Assembly (NCBI GenBank): GCA_019155205.2
Contig: JAHNZQ020000049.1
Span: 1,705,238 to 1,769,237, forward strand
Source of the DNA: Gracilaria vermiculophylla
Lineage: Eukaryota; Rhodophyta; Florideophyceae; Gracilariales; Gracilariaceae
DNA length: 64,000 bases
Reading direction: 5' to 3'
Notes under the pieces: model-generated
What the model saw: the letters and a program-made list of their open reading frames with translations, nothing else
Told to the model about the DNA's origin: nothing
Databases searched by the model: none
In this document: piece by piece, positions 52,221-61,783 of the stretch
How positions within the stretch are numbered: the stretch's first letter is position 1
How the letters are laid out: every line of letters begins with the position of its first letter
Made by a program: the position numbers and the translations under genes

Positions 52221-53400
52221 CCATCCCATTATTATACGAAAATCCCATGGTCAACAAAAGTCTGCAAATTATTCATGACACAGTTATTATGTTGTGTCGA
52301 TGCCTTACATTTCAGAATTGATAATCATAATAATCTCGAGCAAAGAACCTAGAAAAACAGATTTTTGAAGCTTTTACTTAAAACTCAATTATTTTTTCGA
52401 ATTTCCATTTTATTTAATTGTATCCTATTTTAGAAGTTTATTCAGTGTATTTAATTTACAAATTGAGACAAATCTATTATATCTCACAAAAAAACATTTT
52501 TTTTCGTTCTATAAAACTTTTAAAAAACTATAGCCATTTTTAAAATGCTATCGATGATGAGTGTAAAAAAACTTAATTGAAGAATTTTTGCATATTTTTA
52601 CATCAGAAAGTTTGTCATTTTATCTTCATTTACTTGCACAGTACTGACGTAACGTATGAGAAAGCACATCGCAAAGCATTCTTGTACTACTAAAAATTTA
52701 GGTCCGAAATATATAAAAAAACTCAGTATGTAAAAACCAGAAACATAAATGTGTAGATCTTAAAATAATTTGATTTCACAACTTTCGGAAACAAGTTTTT
52801 GCTTATCACCCCAATAAAACTTTCAAATATTTTAGTCAACTCACCGTACAGAAATATGGAAATTATTTTCTGTCGTATGGTATGAGACAGTCAAGTTTCA
52901 CTTGTAGATCGTTGTATGGAAAATATTACGCATGCATAATAAAATGTTGGTTTTTGTTTTCACGGGCTGTTTAATTTTTTATGTTCGGGATTAGCATGAC
53001 ACATTATTATTGCTATCAGAGAGAAATGGTGGATTACGACAAAGAAATTGCCTCCGAGGTTAGAGCAGACAAAACTCTGACCACGGGACCTTTACGTAGA
53101 GTAGTACAGACAATGAATATGTTAGAACACAGAAGGACGTGAAGCACATAAAGATACGACCGTATAAAAGAAAACAATATGATTCAGAATTGAAGCATCT
53201 TGATGCTAACAATTATAAAATAAGTAGAATGAAACAAATCTGCGTTACTCAGTATTGAAGAGAATGACGAAGAGTGAAGAGTTTGTTAACAGAAATACAG
53301 AAACTTTTGAGCTGTAGATGGAAACGAAATATTTGTTCCACGCTCTGCAACGTGGCTATGTAGTATTGGATACAGTGAGTTTCCATCTTTCGCGTCAACG
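52221..53400. other. AT-rich island
   Basis: About 1.2 kb of strongly A+T-rich sequence with many stops in all frames and no feature. It contrasts with the GC-rich genes around it. Confidence 0.6.
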
Positions 53401-54412
53401 TGCAAAGCAAGTCACGCTACGCACCGCGAAGCGTATCTTAATGTACACGTTGACAAGTTGGTAGATCAGTGTCGCGAGCGCCGTGATACGTATTTGGCGT
53501 GCACTGGCTTATACCAACAAGCAATTATCCTCGTTTTCAGCTGTTTGTACGTTTAGTGCAGCCCTCAGACAGTCGCAGCTGATTTCGTGACGCGAACGAG
53601 TGTTCCGAAGCCTTGCCCTTCTTGTTTTTCAAAAATCGGCTGTCGTCGCGATGGACGCCGACAATATTGCCTGGCGATTATCACATGATGGATATAAGCA
53701 ATTTGTGGTTCTCTAATGTGGGCATCAAATCCAAGCCAATGAATGAGGCGCCCTTACACAGCAGAAATACACTATTGGTTGCTGAGTTATCTCATTCAAT
53801 CAATCAACTTCCTCATTCAAGACAAAACAATAACGTGGTGAGTGGATGCAGAAATTTGCCCACTTTTCCTGTCAATCATGTTCACACCCTAATCATTTTA
53901 GAGCCACGGAGCGATCAAATGTGCACGATTCACAACTCATTCTTCTTTCCAAACGTTGAAATATCATAAAAATGGTAAAGTAACGTAGCTGCCACTCTTT
54001 CACTGCCAATCCCCATTCATTTATTGGCCTCAGCTGAAAACCGTAGTCACAACCATCAAACTGACACCAAACTGCGTTACCTTTCATGCATAGTGCCCTC
54101 CGTACAATAAATGAGATAATTATCATTGACCCGTTTCGAGTGTTCCTCGTGATCCCGGATACCTCTCACTGCTAAGCAAGTCTTGCAAGTAGTTCATCAC
54201 CTCCAGCGTACATTTCCTTGCTTATGGCGAACAAATGATTGTATACGGTCAAAAGGGTGTAATTCCTCAAAAGAAAGAAAACAATTGTATCTGATCTCCC
54301 GTCTCGATAACATCGTCAAACGATATCGTGTCGAATAAAAGTCCCACAAACTTCAATGCCTTTTTCTCGTATGTTCTCTCAAAGTTCTGGACAAAATGGA
54401 CGGAGAAAAAAG
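53401..54412. other. Intergenic, no gene seen
   Basis: One plus-strand ORF (53613-53969, no recognised domain) is present; it may be chance. The right part is the 3' flank of the ferredoxin/TPR gene. Confidence 0.4.
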
Positions 54413-55177
54413 CTATAAGAACCATCCTCTCCATCCTGTCAACCGATTGATTTGCTTCTGAGCTTCATCAGTTTTCCCTGAAAGACTACCCCACATACCC
54501 CAACATTGCTTAGCCATATCCAGTTGACGCATTCCATCATGAGCTTGGGCCTTCCATTTCCACGCTGCAGCGTAATCTGGATGCACATCTATGATCTTGT
54601 TGACCAGCAAAAGGGCTTTTTCGTACGCCGATATCTTCACCGCAGACTGAGCCCAATTGCAAAGGATGGCTATTTTGTACTCTTCCGTCCACTTGTTGCA
54701 CGAAAACTCCGCACATTCCAGAATACCGATAGCTTTCTCGTAATGTTCACCGGCTTCGCCTTCGGTCCCTTTCAGCATCAGATTGTCCCCTTTTTCCTTC
54801 TCTACAGCAACTCGCAACACCTCTTCATTGACATCAAATTTCAGCCGCCTCAAAAGCCTCACAGCTTCGTTCACAGAATCAATATGTTTTTCAATCGAAA
54901 CGTGGACTCTGTCACTCGTTTCAACCGCAACGTTTGGACCGTTTCCGCATTCACCTAGGCAACCGGTTGGCTCTACAAAAGCCTGGACGTCCGAGGTGAG
55001 AGCTCGCATGGTTGACAATAACGATTTTCCCCTGCATGTGGAACTAGTGCACACCCAAACCTTGGCAGGATTCCTTTGTTCAGCGGAAGCGTAAAGAGCC
55101 GGGAGATTTCGACGACGAAAACACTTCGAGAGGCGACTTTGTTTTCTTCGCGGGAATAGTGTGGTAACGAAGGCCAT
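54413..55177 (-). CDS. Thioredoxin-like [2Fe-2S] ferredoxin domain plus TPR protein, likely plastid
   Basis: From ATG 55177 the protein has 254 residues; an upstream in-frame ATG at 55306 would give 297. I prefer 55177 because it exposes a basic, Ser/Arg-rich transit-like leader (MAFVTTLFPRRKQSRLSK). At about residues 40-115 is a thioredoxin-like ferredoxin fold with the four Cys ligands arranged C-x4-C (VCTSSTCRGK) and C-x3-C (TGCLGECGNGP). It is followed by a helical C-terminal half with TPR-like repeats (GEAGEHYEKAIGIL, AYEKALLLVNKIIDVHPDYAAAW). Plant and algal proteins pair this ferredoxin fold with TPRs in plastids; the redox partner is unknown. No intron was seen. Confidence 0.8.
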   Translation of the reverse strand: MAFVTTLFPRRKQSRLSKCFRRRNLPALYASAEQRNPAKVWVCTSSTCRGKSLLSTMRALTSDVQAFVEPTGCLGECGNGPNVAVETSDRVHVSIEKHIDSVNEAVRLLRRLKFDVNEEVLRVAVEKEKGDNLMLKGTEGEAGEHYEKAIGILECAEFSCNKWTEEYKIAILCNWAQSAVKISAYEKALLLVNKIIDVHPDYAAAWKWKAQAHDGMRQLDMAKQCWGMWGSLSGKTDEAQKQINRLTGWRGWFL

Positions 55178-57145
55178 CGCTTCAACTGCACGAGCTCTGA
55201 ACGATTTGTGGAAGGCACAGTTGCTTGGGCTCAGATTCTGCTTTCTGCAATCAATTTTGCAAGATAGGCAATTTTTTTGAGCATTCCGCTCCGTGCTCCG
55301 GGACATGGCCTCTTGGATGTGAGCCAAATGCCACCTTTATGCTCCTCCCGCAGGGCAATTTAGTACATAGGTTGTGTTGTACGTGGATTAGATACGCCAG
55401 AAAGCAATGAACAAACGCATCCACCTTATAAGTATCTCAAGAAATCCGCGAATATGGCGCGGAGGGGAATAGGTCTGCCTATTCACTTGGCATAATGAAA
55501 GTACTTTTAGGAAACCACAAACTAAGAAAAACCGGCTACAACTGCAAGCACTCCGCAACCGAACAAGTCCGGCAAAGAAAATACCACGACCAAGTATCAC
55601 GCGTCTCACAGCTTTCGCCCACGGTCTACCAGAGGGAAACGCCACGAGAACACCTTTCGCTAAGCTTGGGCCCAAATATCTGGCCTCTGCCCACGTCAAA
55701 AGACGCTTCAAAGTAGTGCGACAGTGCACTGATACTGCAGTGAGTAACTCTCATCAGCGGATCTCAGCGCATGCCAGAGGGAGACCGACTACCTTCACGC
55801 TTTATCCAAAGCATAGCGCTTCTATCTGACCTTGTTGGTTGTTGCGGTGCAGAGTTGAACAGGTTGAGAACGACAAGTATGAATCTGTATGAAAGAACAT
55901 TGCCACCGGTAACAGACCAAATGATATGCATTCGTTGATGTGGAAGAAATGCTGTTGTGATGATGAATCCCTGAAACGAAGGTAGCTTTCCAGAAGAATG
56001 AAGAGAACAGACAACAGGTTCGGTGTGTACGAGACGCTTCATGATCCGAATTCAGTACTGATTGTGCCTCTCTGCGAGCACCAGGGTTAGGAACCGCCAC
56101 CAAAACCTTTGGGCAGTTGTCGGGAAAAATTTCTCGGAAACTGATGGAGAGTTCCTATTTCTTTCGTGCGCTCTTGGTCCACTATTAAGAAATCCTGGTG
56201 TTGCGATTGGTTTGCCGTGAAAGTAGAGATACGCAATAAGACTATCTCCCTCAGTCTGCTGGGGTCGCACGAACTAGATTAGCCCCGTACCGAACAAAAT
56301 GGAATGTCTTAGTAAATACGGAACTACTGTGGTGCCATGATTGGCGACTCAGTTCAAGCAAAAAGCTTCTTGAAGATATAAAAGAGGTTTAATTCTGCTG
56401 TAAAGGAACTTGGACTTGCAATGTTTTCGCTGCTATTAGAAATTATGAGGAACAAAATGAGGCGGGGAAGAGGGAGAAGGGGGGTTCGGGGAGGGGGGGG
56501 ACAAACTGGCCAAAAGCGGGCCTTCAATCCATAGGAACGACCAAATGAAAACGCCACCTGATATGATTACGCCCAAAACGCTCTTAAACACACCACCTAA
56601 CGTAATCAACATGTACGATGCTAGGATCTTATGGTGATATGTAGATAGAGCAGCTTGCATAGTAGAAGTAGCCCTGTCGCGATTTATCTGTTCGACATAT
56701 TCCAGTTCTGCAAATTGGAAGCCAACTTGGTGGTCAAATGTAACAATGTGAATGCACCGGGAGGACCTTGGACGTAGAACATATACTGCTTAGATGCCTA
56801 ATACGAACAAAAGGAGCAGAGAAAAACTTCCTTCCCAAAGCGGTGTCAAAACCGTTCGTTACATGGCACCAAAGGAGAGTGGCTACACACGATTTAAGCC
56901 CTTCTGAAACAAATGTATTCAACTTTTTGGGTTTGAGAAAGGAATGAAGCGACAGAAACACGCTTTTGCACGAGTTTGTAAATCTATCGCATATGGTGGT
57001 TTCCGTGAAGGGGGATAGCTCTTACGCTTGATAAGTGTGGACTGGGAATTGGGATGGAAAACAATCCGCAGCTCCAGGCGTCAACTGCGGCAAGTGAGCG
57101 ACTGCAAATCCGCATGACGGATGATGTCGTTGACAAAACAGTTAG

Positions 57146-57847
57146 ATGAGTAGCAACACAACAGTTGAAGAAAATTTTTCGAGGGCTACGGAAAGGGTCA
57201 TGTATACAGCAGAAGCCCGGCACAATGCACGTCTTGTCTCAAATCGGCAGCAGCCTTCTGCTGCATATTCGATGGAAACCATAAAAATGCTGCTCTCTTC
57301 ATACTCCTGCTCAAGAAGGTTTTTAACTGCTCCCCCGTTTCGGAGAAAAACAAGCTTTTACCAACTGTGGTCCGCCTTTCATTTGCATTTGGCGGCCGGC
57401 TTCTCTACACGTCCCATCACAATCAGGTTTATGCAAGTAGCAGGCTTTTTGCAGCACCCTGCTCGCCTTAAAGGCCATGCTCCGTGCAGGAAATGCATCA
57501 TCCTTCTGCTCCGTGACTTTGAAACTAGAAAGTGGTTAATCTCCTACTATGGGGCAATGTTTATCTGCCCTCTCGCAGAGCATTCTGCATTGGCAATCCC
57601 GCTGTGCTCCTTTTCAAACATCTTCGCATCTCTTCTCGGAGAGCGGCATTCATCATTTTCGTGTTCAGTACGGTGCTTAAAAGCTATAGCTCGAGCTTGT
57701 TCTACACATGTCCAAGAACCACACACCAAGAATATACCTTTTCGCAACACGCGAGCTCTTGTAGCTCAGGGCTACAACCCAAACCTCTGTTGCTCCAATT
57801 TGGGTCAGAGTATAAACCTCTCCACGACAATCTACTTCAATTCGTGA
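57146..57847 (+). CDS. Uncertain ORF upstream of the subtilase
   Basis: A 233-codon ATG ORF ends 19 bp before the subtilase ATG. It has scattered Cys and hydrophobic patches but no coherent domain, signal peptide or membrane topology. The subtilase TATA-like element at 57811 lies inside it. It may be chance or part of the subtilase transcript's leader; I lean towards non-coding. Confidence 0.25.
   Translation: MSSNTTVEENFSRATERVMYTAEARHNARLVSNRQQPSAAYSMETIKMLLSSYSCSRRFLTAPPFRRKTSFYQLWSAFHLHLAAGFSTRPITIRFMQVAGFLQHPARLKGHAPCRKCIILLLRDFETRKWLISYYGAMFICPLAEHSALAIPLCSFSNIFASLLGERHSSFSCSVRCLKAIARACSTHVQEPHTKNIPFRNTRALVAQGYNPNLCCSNLGQSINLSTTIYFNS
57811..57817 (+). promoter_or_regulatory. TATA-like element (TATAAAC)
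   Basis: AT-rich TATA-like element 56 bp upstream of the subtilase ATG. Confidence 0.35.
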
Positions 57848-57866
57848 GGCACAGAGGTTGTATACA

Positions 57867-59183
57867 ATGCTTAATCACCCCCGGCACAGAGTATTAAGTT
57901 TCATAATGCTGCTCGGCATCAGCTCAGTTTCTTCGGCACATCTACCTCGCCTGCATCTTCGCCAAAGCATGCAGCGCGAAAGACCGAGAGTAACAGAACA
58001 ATCACATTTGTTTGTACTTCAACGAGCTTGCCAATCATACTTCTGTCAAAGCAAAGGGGTTCAATTTCTCATACAAAATGGGTGTAAACATGTGTTGCTT
58101 TTAGATCATTTAAGGATGATAAAGGCCAAGTGCGGAAGCAAGGCTCTCAGACTGGTTAAACGAAGTCGCAGATTTATCGCAGTTCACCAGGACCAGGTAA
58201 TTCGACTCGCGACTCCTTTGTATGCTGAACCTAAAACAGATTACGATCATGTACGAACCGAATTCCCCCCAGCACGACAACGATCGTTCGAGAAGATTAC
58301 ACCGTTGTCATTCAATGAAAACCGTACCGGGGCCATTGCATGGGATGGAAGTTTAGTAGATCTGAGCTCGCAAAGAATTGCCGAGAGATGTTCCCTTAAT
58401 GGTGGTTTAGGTGTGACTGTGTATGTCATTGATACTGGTTGTAGGAGCAGTCATGAGCAATTGCGAGGTCGAGTACGAACGGTCGTAGCTCCTGGTAGTA
58501 AATATCAGTCTGGGGAAGATGATCATGGCCATGGAACTCATGTGGCTGCCACAATTGGGGGGCGAGACTTTGGAATAGCACCAAAAGTGAGGCTTGTGTG
58601 CATTAAAGCACTGTCTGAACGAAATGAAGGTAGTGCGAATGATGTAGTTGCCGGAGTGCAATTGGCAATAAGGATGCATAAAGGGCAACGCGGGCCGGGA
58701 ATTATATCTATCTCGCTCGGTGGCCGTGCAGTGAAAAGGTACACGGTCTTAGATGCGGCAGTAAACACAGCATCTAGAGCAGGATTAAGCTTCGTTGTCG
58801 CAGCAGGAAATGCCGGTGCAAACGCATGCTCATTTACGCCAGGAAGAGCTCGAAGAGCGATCACAGTTGCTGCAGTGGACGCAGAGGGAAGAATTGCCTC
58901 GTTCTCCAATTCTGGTTCATGTGTTAGCGTCGGTGCTCCTGGGGTACGGGTGTGGAGCGCGGTAGCTGACGAAGATGATGCGTATGGGGTGAGCTCTGGA
59001 ACTTCGATGGCCGCTCCGTTTGTCTCCGGCCTCTTAGCTCTCTTGGTCGGCGACCGGGGCAAAACACGTGTGAGCACATTGAGAAGATGGTTGAAGGACA
59101 TGAGTGGAAATGGCCAGGACGGCATTCCGGTTGTTTCAGCGAGGTCCTTTTGCGAGTGGCGCCGAAAGTCGAGTCGGAAGTGA
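57867..59183 (+). CDS. Secreted subtilisin-like serine protease (S8, proteinase K type)
   Basis: The 438-residue protein begins at ATG 57867 with a signal peptide (about residues 1-27, LSFIMLLGISSVSSA). A propeptide of roughly 110 residues follows, with an inhibitor-I9-like ending. The catalytic triad is complete: Asp189 in VYVIDTGC, His222 in DHGHGTHVA and Ser380 in SGTSMAAPF, with the oxyanion Asn315 in AAGNAG. The sequence order and short spacing are of the proteinase K group, with two Cys (GC and NACSF) suggesting a disulfide. It is expected in the extracellular matrix or secretory path, with protein substrates. No intron was seen. It converges with the sulfotransferase gene (407 bp between stops). 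Confidence 0.95.
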   Translation: MLNHPRHRVLSFIMLLGISSVSSAHLPRLHLRQSMQRERPRVTEQSHLFVLQRACQSYFCQSKGVQFLIQNGCKHVLLLDHLRMIKAKCGSKALRLVKRSRRFIAVHQDQVIRLATPLYAEPKTDYDHVRTEFPPARQRSFEKITPLSFNENRTGAIAWDGSLVDLSSQRIAERCSLNGGLGVTVYVIDTGCRSSHEQLRGRVRTVVAPGSKYQSGEDDHGHGTHVAATIGGRDFGIAPKVRLVCIKALSERNEGSANDVVAGVQLAIRMHKGQRGPGIISISLGGRAVKRYTVLDAAVNTASRAGLSFVVAAGNAGANACSFTPGRARRAITVAAVDAEGRIASFSNSGSCVSVGAPGVRVWSAVADEDDAYGVSSGTSMAAPFVSGLLALLVGDRGKTRVSTLRRWLKDMSGNGQDGIPVVSARSFCEWRRKSSRK

Positions 59184-59590
59184 TTGGCAAACACATTTAA
59201 GCAAGTGTGGCGTCAATTCTCCGTCATTTGATATCCCCTTGAAAGACGACTTCCTGATCAGTTCAGTATGTGTGCTGTTTTACCCTAATGATGAGATTAA
59301 TAGAAAAGGACTCGTTGGGTGTGAGAGTGTTTCACAACCAAGCTGATAAAAGTTCGAACACGAAAGCATCCCCTCATTTTGCTCGTCTCCGTTTGCTTCA
59401 GAGCAACACTCTAGCTTCGCTATTCCCTGCGTCTTCCGCTTTAATACGCAGACCGAAAGTTGATGACCGCTTCGCACTCTCCAAAACCAAGGTAGAGTTC
59501 ACGAAAAGTAACTACTCGCGCTCGACCTTGACCGAGGTGTTGATGTCCTAGTTTGTGCTTGTACAAAAGAAAAAAACGTCAACGACGTAA
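59184..59590. other. Convergent spacer
   Basis: Spacer between the stops of the subtilase and sulfotransferase genes, with no other feature visible. Confidence 0.5.
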
Positions 59591-60487
59591 TCAAAAATCG
59601 ATACGCTTCGCATAAGCATAGCGAGGAACAAAAGTCGCGGCCAGTTTCAGCGTATCGATGTTGTTCTGTTTCGCTGTTTCACAGAGAGATTTGTACAATT
59701 GGTCTTCATCTTGCAAAGGCACGTCAGAGAAAAGTTTGCTTAAGTATTGAATGTTGTCTTTGTGTACATTTCGCACTTTGAATGAATCATCACATCTAAA
59801 CGAGTGCAGCAACGCCTTCAAATCATGCTCAAGAGATGCTTTGCGAATAACATAATCAGGAATGAGCTTTCTCTTGATATTGACCTTCACTGCGTCTTGG
59901 GTAAGGTACGGATACGCGTTGAGTTCGTACAAGCTTCTTAATTGACCTTTTTCGAAGGATTGGTTGCGGAGTAATTGCCGAGCTTCCTTCATGTCTAATG
60001 AATAGTTTATAGAGCTTCCGTAGCGTCTTGCTAAGAGGTGCTTGACCGCACTCCATAGACGTTCTCTTATGGGAGCAGTTGAAGTAATATACAAAAAGTC
60101 ATCACACCTCAAGCGAATTAGTTTCAAGTCTGTCTCCGTAATATACACGTGCCTGGAAAGAGAAGCTTTTCTTTTGCTTTGGTTATCAAAATTTAGCATC
60201 TGTTGAATCGCAGTTGCCTTTTGCTTGGCACGGTTTCCTTCTGGAGGCGGGTGTTGAACATAACCAGCTTTCTTCAGACAAGAATGCAAGGCTCTTCCAA
60301 TTGTGGTCGAACCAGTGCGAGGTGGCTTGTCGTAAACGATACATTTTGTTCGCTCCGAGGAAGTTTGAGTGCCTTTGCCACTTCTTCCCGTGCTCCACAC
60401 GTGCCGTAGGTCGGAAACTGAGATGTACACCACAGACGTGGTGATTACTGCGAACAGCATTAAAAACAATGAGGCTCTTGTATTCAT
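59591..60487 (-). CDS. Golgi carbohydrate sulfotransferase (uronyl/heparan 2-O-type)
   Basis: The 298-residue type II membrane protein starts at ATG 60487. Residues 5-24 form the signal anchor. The 5'-phosphosulfate loop is KPPRTGSTTIGRAL near residue 54, and a 3'-phosphate segment lies at TSTAPIRERLWSAVKHL near residue 135, as in sulfotransferases that use PAPS. A Cys-containing C-terminal region ends with AATFVPRYAYAKRIDF. It resembles the uronyl 2-O-sulfotransferase group by these motifs. In a red alga the likely acceptors are cell-wall galactans; this is inference. A TATA-like element lies 114 bp upstream. Confidence 0.85.
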   Translation of the reverse strand: MNTRASLFLMLFAVITTSVVYISVSDLRHVWSTGRSGKGTQTSSERTKCIVYDKPPRTGSTTIGRALHSCLKKAGYVQHPPPEGNRAKQKATAIQQMLNFDNQSKRKASLSRHVYITETDLKLIRLRCDDFLYITSTAPIRERLWSAVKHLLARRYGSSINYSLDMKEARQLLRNQSFEKGQLRSLYELNAYPYLTQDAVKVNIKRKLIPDYVIRKASLEHDLKALLHSFRCDDSFKVRNVHKDNIQYLSKLFSDVPLQDEDQLYKSLCETAKQNNIDTLKLAATFVPRYAYAKRIDF

Positions 60488-60600
60488 TTTTGTTTTGTGT
60501 CGTTTGTTTCAGAACAGTTCTGCACGCACGGCAACGAATAGAGAACTCGTTGTATCCGCAGTGTTTGTGCGGCCCGAGTTCAATTAGGGGACCGCATTTG

Positions 60601-60608
60601 TTTTTATA
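60601..60608 (-). promoter_or_regulatory. TATA box candidate (TATAAAAA)
   Basis: Element read on the minus strand, 114 bp upstream of the sulfotransferase ATG. Confidence 0.5.
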
Positions 60609-60763
60609 AATAGTTCTTTTTCTGCAGTTCTGGAAATCATGGTATCATTCTCCATGTTGAGTGCGCCTGGTCTTGGGCTCCAGTCTCGCGACACTATTAC
60701 CTTGAAGCGGTGATTTCGCAGGCGTAACTTCGTAACCCCGAAAGCACTGCTGCTTGACATCGT

Positions 60764-61252
60764 ATGAAGAGACTGCGGAATTCGACCCGGAGAATTCGTT
60801 TTCCAAGATACGGTGTACAGTTGTACGGTGAGCCGTCACACGTTGAACACGAACTGGTGATAACTCTGTTTATTGGTGCGGCAGAACGAGCCAGAAAATA
60901 CTTAATTTTGCGATGTCCGGCTCTGGACGAAGAAGATGTGTGCCGCGCGAAGTGCACTTGGAGTTCGCGGTCAGCGAGCTTCACTGGCGAATCGCTGTTG
61001 CTGAAGGGTGGGTAGATTGGGAAGAAAACAGTCGTACTTAGTTTCCGCAGGACCGGCGCGGAACATATTGAAGCTTGGTGGAGCCGACTGAATGCGCGGG
61101 ACACACAGGGCGAGCGGTACCGCACTCCCGTCTGCTTCAAAGAGACACCAGATGTGATTTGGCTCGCTTCGCTCAAATTAATCTTCTTCCACGGAAAATG
61201 CCATTATATTCCGAACGAAATCGTTATATTCATTCTAATTTTGAGAAAATGA
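60764..61252 (+). pseudogene. PH-like ORF interrupted by a single in-frame TAG
   Basis: From ATG 60764 a frame of 83 codons is followed by TAG at 61013-61015. The same frame then stays open for another 78 codons to TGA at 61250. The sequence after the stop is strongly protein-like (KKTVVLSFRRTGAEHIEAWW) and resembles the last strand and C-terminal helix of a PH domain, while the first part holds strand-like KYLILRCPALDEED. Two readings exist: a nonsense-disabled pseudogene, or removal of a 39-nt mini-intron (61012-61050, GTAGAT to TTTCCGCAG) that keeps the frame. Its family is uncertain. Confidence 0.4.
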
Positions 61253-61783
61253 CACATCGTTTGACAGGACGATTTCCAATTCTTTCGTTTTTCTTACACA
61301 AACTCTTAAACTATAGTTAAATGTGAAGCAACATAGTATCAACGGAGGCACTGGAATTCCGAGCAGTTATTGATGAGATCAGCTATTGATCATTGATCAT
61401 ATCGATTGTTTTCGACTTCAGCTGCACAAAACACGTGCAATACTTCGGAGTAGAATTGATGGAATGGCTGTCAAACGGTGCTAGTGAAAGACATGGAAAT
61501 GAAAGCAACAAATATGAGCGCTGCGATTGGTCTCGCTGTGCATCACTCGCAGGATATTTTGTGCTCCACACTCACCAAAAGAACACTGCGTACGAGCAAA
61601 GTCTTAAAAGCGCAGGTATTAGACAGAAGTAATGATTGGTATTTATCAACTAGCACTTTGAATCGAAGCTCTGTAAGATAACAGTCACACGTATGCATGA
61701 GCTCTTGTTCAGAACGGTAGGCCTCATACCTTAGCAATGAGCTCCGTGCATACACGATTTTTTTCTTAAAATGAAATAGAACG
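61253..61783. other. AT-rich spacer
   Basis: AT-rich sequence with short ORFs on both strands and no recognised feature; it is the 3' flank of the Cys/Lys-rich gene. Confidence 0.45.

Larger units (their letters stand above)
55178..57866. other. Intergenic, with one long uncertain ORF
   Basis: Several short ORFs are present. The only long one is 57146-57847, listed separately. No RNA gene or mobile element was seen. The end of the interval is the promoter of the subtilase gene. Confidence 0.4.

Noticed and set aside
49787..54412. Transposon or retroelement remnants in the gene-poor interval
   Set aside because: No reverse transcriptase, integrase or transposase motif, terminal repeats or target duplications could be seen by eye.
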